This document shows, in pieces, positions 5,968-9,633 of a DNA stretch of 9,633 nucleotides. The stretch's first letter is position 1. Each line of letters starts with the position of its first letter. Position numbers and translations under genes: made by a program. This DNA comes from Planctomycetota bacterium (GTDB lineage Bacteria > Planctomycetota > UBA1135 > UBA2386), in assembly GCA_003235605.1 (NCBI GenBank), contig QJVU01000708.1, positions 1 through 9,633 of the forward strand. Direction: 5' to 3'. A model generated the notes under the pieces. That model had not been told where the DNA came from. It worked only from the letters and a program-made list of their open reading frames with translations, and did no database searches.

Positions 5968-7296
5968 TTGGAAATCAAACCTCCATCTTCCAGACAGCAG
6001 CGAACCCTGAAGGCACCCGCCGAGTTCCAGGGTGTGGGCCTCCACAGCGGGAGCGACGTCAAGGTAGTGGTCCGGCCGGCCGATATCGGCAACGGCGTGA
6101 CCTTCGTGCGGACCGACCTCGAGGACCAGCCGGAGGTGCGAGCGATCTGCACCAACCTGAAGACTCGAGATCGCCGCAGCGTGCTCGCCGAGGGCCCGGC
6201 CCAGGTGCACACGGTAGAGCACTTGCTGAGTGCCCTGTGGGCCCTGAAGATCGACAACGCCCGCGTCGAGATCGACGGCGAAGAGGTGCCGGGGCTGGAC
6301 GGCTCCGCGCGCGACTTCGTGGCCGGCTTGAACGCTGCGGGAACGGTGGACCAGAAGGCGGAGAGCCCGAGGTTCGTTCTCAAGGAGCCGCTCTACGTGC
6401 AGGATGGGAGTGCGACGCTTGTCGCGCTCCCGAACCAGGGTGGGCTGACCCTGGAATACCACCTGGACTACGCGCCCAAGAACGGCCTGAACGGACTATC
6501 ACGTCAGTCGGTGTTCGTGGATCTCACCCCCGAGAGCTTCGAGAACGAGATTGCCAGCGCCAGGACTTTCGTGTTCGAGGACGAGGTGGACAGGCTGCGG
6601 GAGGCCGGCTTCGGTCGTGGCGCCAGCTACGAGAACACCCTGGTGGTTGGTCCTGACGGCGTGCGCGAGAACACCCTTCGGTTCGAGGACGAGTTGGCCC
6701 GCCACAAGGTCCTGGACCTGATAGGCGACCTCGCCACCCTTGGGGCGGACCTGGAAGCGCACATCATCGCCACGCGCTCTGGCCACGGGCTGAACCAGAA
6801 GCTGGTCCAACAGCTGCTCGACGAGATGCAGGTGGAGGAGAACCTCGGTCTGGTACAGCGCGAGACCGGGATGGAGATCCGCGAGATCTTCAACCTGCTG
6901 CCACACCGGTATCCGTTCCTGATGATAGACCGGGTCATCGAGCTGGAGGGCTTCAAGCGGGCGGTAGGGATCAAGAACGTGAGCATCAACGAGCCGTTTT
7001 TCCAGGGCCACTGGCCTGAGCAACCCATCATGCCGGGAGTCCTGCAGCTGGAAGCGATGGCGCAGCTGGCCGGAGTGTTGCTGCTCCGCAAGCTCGAGAA
7101 CACCGGCAAGCTGGCGGTTCTGTGGAGCATCGACAAGGTCAAGCTCCGCGGGGCGGTTGTGCCGGGGGACCAGCTGCGCATCGAGGTCGACACGATCCGC
7201 GCAAAGCCGAGCGTCAGCCACGTGGCCGCTCGGTGCAAGGTCGCGGGCAAGCTGGTGGCCGAGGCGCAGCTGAAGTTCACCCTTGTGGATGCCTAG
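5968..7296 (+). CDS. lpxC/fabZ: Bifunctional UDP-3-O-acyl-GlcNAc deacetylase / 3-hydroxyacyl-ACP dehydratase (LpxC-FabZ fusion)
   Basis: The N-terminal half is LpxC, the zinc deacetylase for the first committed step of lipid A synthesis. The C-terminal half is FabZ, which dehydrates 3-hydroxyacyl-ACP in fatty acid elongation; the two compete for the 3-hydroxyacyl-ACP pool. LpxC (~11-290) has the opening RTLKAPAEFQGVGLHSG, Glu84-His85 in TVEHLLSAL, LDGSARDF, and ARHKVLDLIGDL with His246 and Asp250, plus His273 in SGHGLN. All zinc ligands and catalytic residues are present. FabZ (~302-442) has LPHRYPFLMIDR, the catalytic His348 in FFQGHWPEQPIMPG and Glu362 in LEAMAQ. The linker is short. The proposed start is TTG, in a weak context (GAGAG seven bases upstream). 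Such fusions are known in Bacteroidota and some other diderm phyla. It lies between ompH and the dehydrogenase. Confidence 0.95.
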   Translation: MEIKPPSSRQQRTLKAPAEFQGVGLHSGSDVKVVVRPADIGNGVTFVRTDLEDQPEVRAICTNLKTRDRRSVLAEGPAQVHTVEHLLSALWALKIDNARVEIDGEEVPGLDGSARDFVAGLNAAGTVDQKAESPRFVLKEPLYVQDGSATLVALPNQGGLTLEYHLDYAPKNGLNGLSRQSVFVDLTPESFENEIASARTFVFEDEVDRLREAGFGRGASYENTLVVGPDGVRENTLRFEDELARHKVLDLIGDLATLGADLEAHIIATRSGHGLNQKLVQQLLDEMQVEENLGLVQRETGMEIREIFNLLPHRYPFLMIDRVIELEGFKRAVGIKNVSINEPFFQGHWPEQPIMPGVLQLEAMAQLAGVLLLRKLENTGKLAVLWSIDKVKLRGAVVPGDQLRIEVDTIRAKPSVSHVAARCKVAGKLVAEAQLKFTLVDA

Positions 7297-7315
7297 GAAC
7301 TCGGCGAGGACGCGG

Positions 7316-8320
7316 GTGGCCACCAGGGTACGGGTTGCAGTGGTCGGGGTGGGACACCTGGGGAAGCACCACGTTCGCTTGCTGGCCCAGAATCCCTTGG
7401 CGGAGCTGGTGGCCGTGGCTGACACCAACGAACAGAACCTGAGAGCGGCCACAGCCGCGCATGGCGTCCCCGGTCACCGCGACCACAGGGAGCTGCTTGG
7501 CAAGGTGGATGCGGTCTGCGTCGCGGTGCCCACCAGCGCACACCTGGAGGTGGCGGGCTACTTCTTGGAGTCCGGCGTCGACGTCCTCGTCGAGAAACCG
7601 ATCGCTCCAAGCTCTGTCGATGGGCACAAGCTCGTGGAACTGGCCAAGCGCACGGACCGCGTCCTACAGGTGGGCCACGTGGAGCGCTTCAACCCGGCGC
7701 TCGATGCGGTGCGGGAGATCGGCCTTGAGCCGCGCTACATCGAGTCGCACCGTCTGGCCCCTTTCAGCTTCCGCAGTGTCGACATAGGCGTGGTACTGGA
7801 TCTGATGATCCACGACATAGACCTGGTGCTGGCGATGGTGAAGTCCGAGGTCGCGTCCGTGGAGGCTTATGGCGGGGCGGTTTTCACGCCGGCCGAGGAC
7901 ATGGCCAGCGCGATCCTGAAGTTCGAGAACGGCGCGGTGGCCCACCTGACCGCGAACCGTGTTGCACTGCGACCCCTGCGCAGGATGCGCCTGTTCTCGA
8001 GAGACTGCTACGCGAGCCTGGATTTCCAGTCCGCGCATGGCACCTTGATCCGTAAGAACCCGGGCTGGGATCTGCAGCAGTTGAACGTGGATGCCGTGGA
8101 CCCAAGCAAGATCCAAGACCTCTGGAAGTTCGTCTACGAGGGACTTCTGACGGTCAAGGAACTGGACATGGACGAGGGCAACCCGTTGGACCAGGAGATC
8201 ACGGCGTTCTTGGAGTGCGTTCGGGATCGCCGCCGCCCGGTCGTCGGCGGTGAGGAGGGGTGTGCCGCGGTCGCGGTGGCGGAACAGATCCTGGCGGCCA
8301 TTGCCAGGAATGTTTGGTAG
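7316..8320 (+). CDS. Gfo/Idh/MocA-family NAD(P)-dependent oxidoreductase, possibly UDP-GlcNAc 3-dehydrogenase (GnnA-like)
   Basis: This is a 334-residue cytoplasmic sugar dehydrogenase. The Rossmann start RVRVAVVGVGHLGKHH (glycine motif 11-16) is followed by Asp36 at the end of strand 2, favouring NAD. The catalytic Lys94 lies in VEKP, and LMIHDIDL (His166, Asp169) holds the usual active-site histidine. The stretch VGHVERFNP is familiar from oxidoreductases in lpx clusters. GnnA of Acidithiobacillus ferrooxidans, from this superfamily, oxidises C3 of UDP-GlcNAc so that an aminotransferase can make the diamino sugar of amide-linked lipid A. That activity is inference here, because neither a GnnB aminotransferase nor lpxA is in the window. 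I chose GTG 7316 because GAGGA (7306-7310) is five bases upstream. The GTG at 7283 would overlap lpxC-fabZ and add 11 unconserved residues. The gene is likely cotranscribed with lpxC-fabZ, 19 bp away. Confidence 0.85.
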   Translation: MATRVRVAVVGVGHLGKHHVRLLAQNPLAELVAVADTNEQNLRAATAAHGVPGHRDHRELLGKVDAVCVAVPTSAHLEVAGYFLESGVDVLVEKPIAPSSVDGHKLVELAKRTDRVLQVGHVERFNPALDAVREIGLEPRYIESHRLAPFSFRSVDIGVVLDLMIHDIDLVLAMVKSEVASVEAYGGAVFTPAEDMASAILKFENGAVAHLTANRVALRPLRRMRLFSRDCYASLDFQSAHGTLIRKNPGWDLQQLNVDAVDPSKIQDLWKFVYEGLLTVKELDMDEGNPLDQEITAFLECVRDRRRPVVGGEEGCAAVAVAEQILAAIARNVW

Positions 8321-8333
8321 CCAGCCCACTGCC

Positions 8334-8346
8334 GTGGCCAAGCCAC
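8334..8346 (+). terminator. Short hairpin after the dehydrogenase gene
   Basis: GTGGC, a three-base loop and GCCAC form a small perfect hairpin 13 bases after the stop codon. It has no T-run and is a weak terminator candidate only. Confidence 0.2.
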
Positions 8347-8384
8347 CCCTGATAGCGAGGACCCCGTCGAGGTGAGGAACCCGA

Positions 8385-8413
8385 GGGGGCAAGGAACGCC
8401 TGCTATTGCCCCC
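8385..8413. repeat. Perfect 8-bp inverted repeat, terminator or regulator site
   Basis: GGGGGCAA (8385-8392) and TTGCCCCC (8406-8413) are perfect inverted arms around 13 bases. As RNA it could be a terminator hairpin for the dehydrogenase transcript, but no T-run follows. As DNA, its right arm contains the -35 box of the promoter at 8406-8433, so it could also be an operator. Confidence 0.45.
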
Positions 8414-8433
8414 GGCCGCCGAGCCCGTATTCT
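8406..8433 (+). promoter_or_regulatory. Sigma70-like promoter for the structured RNA
   Basis: TTGCCC (8406-8411) and TATTCT (8428-8433) are separated by 16 bases, close to the ideal spacing, and match TTGACA and TATAAT at four or five of six positions each. Transcription would start near 8440, exactly where the 5' arm of the long closing helix begins. This agreement strengthens both calls. Confidence 0.6.
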
Positions 8434-8439
8434 GTCGGA

Positions 8440-8663
8440 GTTCGAAGGCTCCTCGACTGCGGTGTTCGTGGTCGTCCACGGAGCACATGCTGAACCGATG
8501 ACTTGACCCTGGGAACCGACCCGTCGGGCGGGGCAGGTTCCGGAGGCTTGATGCCCGCCGGAATCCGAACGTTCGCGGGGGATCCCACCTTGATCGGCGG
8601 GGTTCGGCGTGCTCCCCGGGATGCACGGCACAGGCGGTCGGGAGCCTTTCGGATTGGTCTTTT
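8440..8663 (+). ncRNA. Candidate rod-like structured RNA, possibly 6S-like
   Basis: The predicted RNA is ~224 nt and its ends pair. Bases 8441-8452 pair with 8641-8653 (one bulged T at 8649), and 8454-8460 pair with 8634-8640. This gives 19 bp with two single-base bulges, including a few G-U pairs. After an open region of ~19 nt on each side, 8486-8496 (CATGCTGAACC) pair with 8601-8611 over 11 uninterrupted base pairs. Further in are TGGGA/TCCCA (8510-8514 with 8583-8587) and the hairpin TTCCGG/CCGGAA (8538-8543 with 8558-8563). A good promoter ends six bases before the RNA, and TCTTTT (8658-8663) follows the helix. Paired ends, a central bubble and a long apical stem are the 6S RNA layout. 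I found no diagnostic 6S sequence and no SRP, RNase P or tmRNA signature. A 5' leader of the LysM gene is the main alternative. Confidence 0.55.
8634..8663 (+). terminator. Possible terminator of the structured RNA
   Basis: The 3' arm of the closing helix ends at about 8653-8655 and TCTTTT follows at 8658-8663. The short T-tract and small gap make termination plausible but partial; read-through into the LysM gene at 8718 is possible. Confidence 0.35.
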
Positions 8664-8717
8664 GCGGTTGGAACTGCTCGGTTGGTCAGGCTGGGCGGGC
8701 TCTTCTGGGAGGTGGCG

Positions 8718-9633
8718 ATGTCGCGTTTGGTGCTCGTTGTTCTGGCGGTTTGCGTTCTCTGGTGGTCGTGGTTGGTCTTCGCCGGTGCTCCTGCGGCGGC
8801 AGCAGACCCCGGTGCGGAGGCAGGCGCCCGCAAAGGGCCGTTGCGCATCCTCGCCGCAACGGGTCCCCACGAGCCCGGGGCCGGGCTCCCGAGGCCCGTG
8901 GTTCTGCAGGCGGCAGGGAAAGATGATGCCAACGGCCGCGCCGCCAACAGCAGCGGAAGCGGCGCCGCCAACGGCAACGCCAACGGCAGCGCCAACGGCA
9001 ACGGCAACGGCAAGGAGCCCAAGACGGGGAACAAAGACCCCCAGGGGACCGAGACGGGCGGCAATGCGAAGGAGCGGCCAGCGCGCTCGGACTTCCGCGT
9101 GCTGACTGCAGCCACCGGCAACCGGCGCGCCGAAATAGCAAGGGCGCTGCTGCAGCGAGCCGAGGCCGCGCCGGACGTGGGTGCGCTGCTGAGGCTCTTG
9201 GGTCAAGGCAACGCTTTCCTCCACAGCACGGAAGGTCGGAAGGTCGCCCGCCGCACCCTGGTGCAGATTCACCGGGAGCCTCCGGAGCGGGCGGTAGTGC
9301 ACTCGACGGCGCTACTGAACCAATGCATGCGCGGTGCGATTCGGCAGGAAGATCTCGAGGCCCGTCAGCTGGTGGATGAGATCTACCAACGGCACAAGCC
9401 GTTGGTGCGCAGGGTTGTCTTTGACCCGGAGAGGTTGGAGGGTGCCCGGCGCCACCGGGTCCAGGCAGGGGAAACCCTGGGGCAGATCGCCACCCGCGTC
9501 CGGCGGGAGGGAATCCTGGTTGAGCCCCACACGCTGGCGTTGGTCAATCGGATCAGCAACCCCAACATGGTGCGGGCTGGTCAGCTCCTGAAGATCCCGG
9601 TGCGCGCGTTCAAGGCGGTGCTGGAGAAGCGTA
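8718..9633 (+). CDS. Secreted LysM-domain protein, possible L,D-transpeptidase (3' end beyond window)
   Basis: The frame starts at ATG 8718 with the strong ribosome binding site GGGAGG (8707-8712) five bases upstream. It stays open to the window edge (305 codons seen). Residues 1-29 are a signal peptide (MSRLVLVVLAVCVLWWSWLVF, then AGAPAAAA). A low-complexity Asn/Gly/Ala/Ser linker spans ~72-125. A helical region follows (~130-240: RAEIARALLQRAEAA, ARQLVDEIYQRHKPLV). A LysM peptidoglycan-binding domain lies at ~246-293 (HRVQAGETLGQIATRV ... LALVNRISNPNMVRAGQLLKIP). The last residues, VRAFKAVLEKR, resemble the entry into a YkuD L,D-transpeptidase domain, which often follows LysM; that part is inference. 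It would act on the cell wall in the periplasm. No promoter is visible between 8664 and 8717, so its mRNA may begin at 8440 and include the structured RNA. Confidence 0.85.
   Translation, partial: MSRLVLVVLAVCVLWWSWLVFAGAPAAAADPGAEAGARKGPLRILAATGPHEPGAGLPRPVVLQAAGKDDANGRAANSSGSGAANGNANGSANGNGNGKEPKTGNKDPQGTETGGNAKERPARSDFRVLTAATGNRRAEIARALLQRAEAAPDVGALLRLLGQGNAFLHSTEGRKVARRTLVQIHREPPERAVVHSTALLNQCMRGAIRQEDLEARQLVDEIYQRHKPLVRRVVFDPERLEGARRHRVQAGETLGQIATRVRREGILVEPHTLALVNRISNPNMVRAGQLLKIPVRAFKAVLEKR
8970..9011 (+). repeat. Hexanucleotide repeat encoding the Asn-Gly/Asn-Ala linker
   Basis: Seven in-phase hexamers, mostly AACGGC (variants AACGCC and AGCGCC), encode NGNANGSANGNGNG in the linker of the LysM protein. 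Gain or loss of units would change the linker length without a frameshift. Confidence 0.8.

Noticed and set aside
4959..6383. 474-codon minus-strand open frame across the ompH and lpxC region
   Set aside because: It lies opposite two well-supported genes (OmpH and LpxC motifs) and crosses the non-coding tandem repeat; its translation has no recognisable domain.
8440..8663. SRP RNA, RNase P RNA or tmRNA as identity of the structured RNA
   Set aside because: The SRP apical GGAA loop with its AGCAG partner, the RNase P core sequences and a tRNA-like end with tag frame are all missing.
8503..9105. 200-codon plus-strand frame overlapping the LysM gene in another frame
   Set aside because: It runs through the RNA region and is Arg/Pro/Thr-rich. 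The LysM frame has the ribosome binding site, signal peptide and domain.
7664..9121. 485-codon minus-strand open frame opposite the dehydrogenase, RNA and LysM gene
   Set aside because: Its Ala/Leu/Pro repeats are the complement of the Asn-Gly hexamer repeat, and it crosses the structured RNA. The plus-strand genes have clear motifs.

Overview
The window is a compact, high-GC bacterial chromosome segment. It holds nine protein genes and one candidate structured RNA. Lipid A genes, an OmpH/Skp-type periplasmic chaperone and three secreted or lipid-anchored proteins show a diderm (outer-membrane) organism. The fused LpxC-FabZ enzyme is known from Bacteroidota, Planctomycetota and related phyla. 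The GC content makes a planctomycete-like source the best guess, but this is inference. I see no tRNA, rRNA, transposon, phage gene or CRISPR array.

Left part (1-3788). The C-terminal end of an unrecognised protein (+) meets, tail to tail, a large lipoprotein of unknown function with TPR-like helices (-). Upstream of the lipoprotein on the same strand is acpS, which primes acyl carrier protein. acpS is divergent from a lipoprotein with two FKBP domains (+). That gene converges, with overlapping stops, on a JAMM-type metalloprotease (-).

Middle part (3787-8320). The JAMM gene is divergent from a Cys/Met-metabolism PLP enzyme (+), with only 34 bp between the chosen starts. A 212-bp gap follows, most of it a degenerate 14-bp tandem repeat. 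Next comes an envelope-assembly run: an ompH/skp-like chaperone, the lpxC-fabZ fusion, and a Gfo/Idh/MocA dehydrogenase 19 bp after lpxC-fabZ. LpxC-FabZ links lipid A synthesis to fatty acid elongation. acpS, nearby, supplies the holo-ACP that both routes need. The dehydrogenase resembles those found in lpx clusters and could act on a UDP-sugar, which is inference.

Right part (8321-9633). A 397-bp gap carries a sigma70-like promoter and a roughly 224-nt RNA whose two ends pair over 19 bp. A second 11-bp long-range helix lies inside, and a T-rich tract follows. The shape recalls 6S RNA, but it could be a leader of the next gene. That gene encodes a secreted LysM protein running off the window edge; it may be an L,D-transpeptidase.

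Three genes have a TAnnnT-like box exactly six bases before ATG and no Shine-Dalgarno sequence, suggesting leaderless transcription. Others (acpS, ompH, the dehydrogenase, the LysM gene) have clear Shine-Dalgarno sequences.
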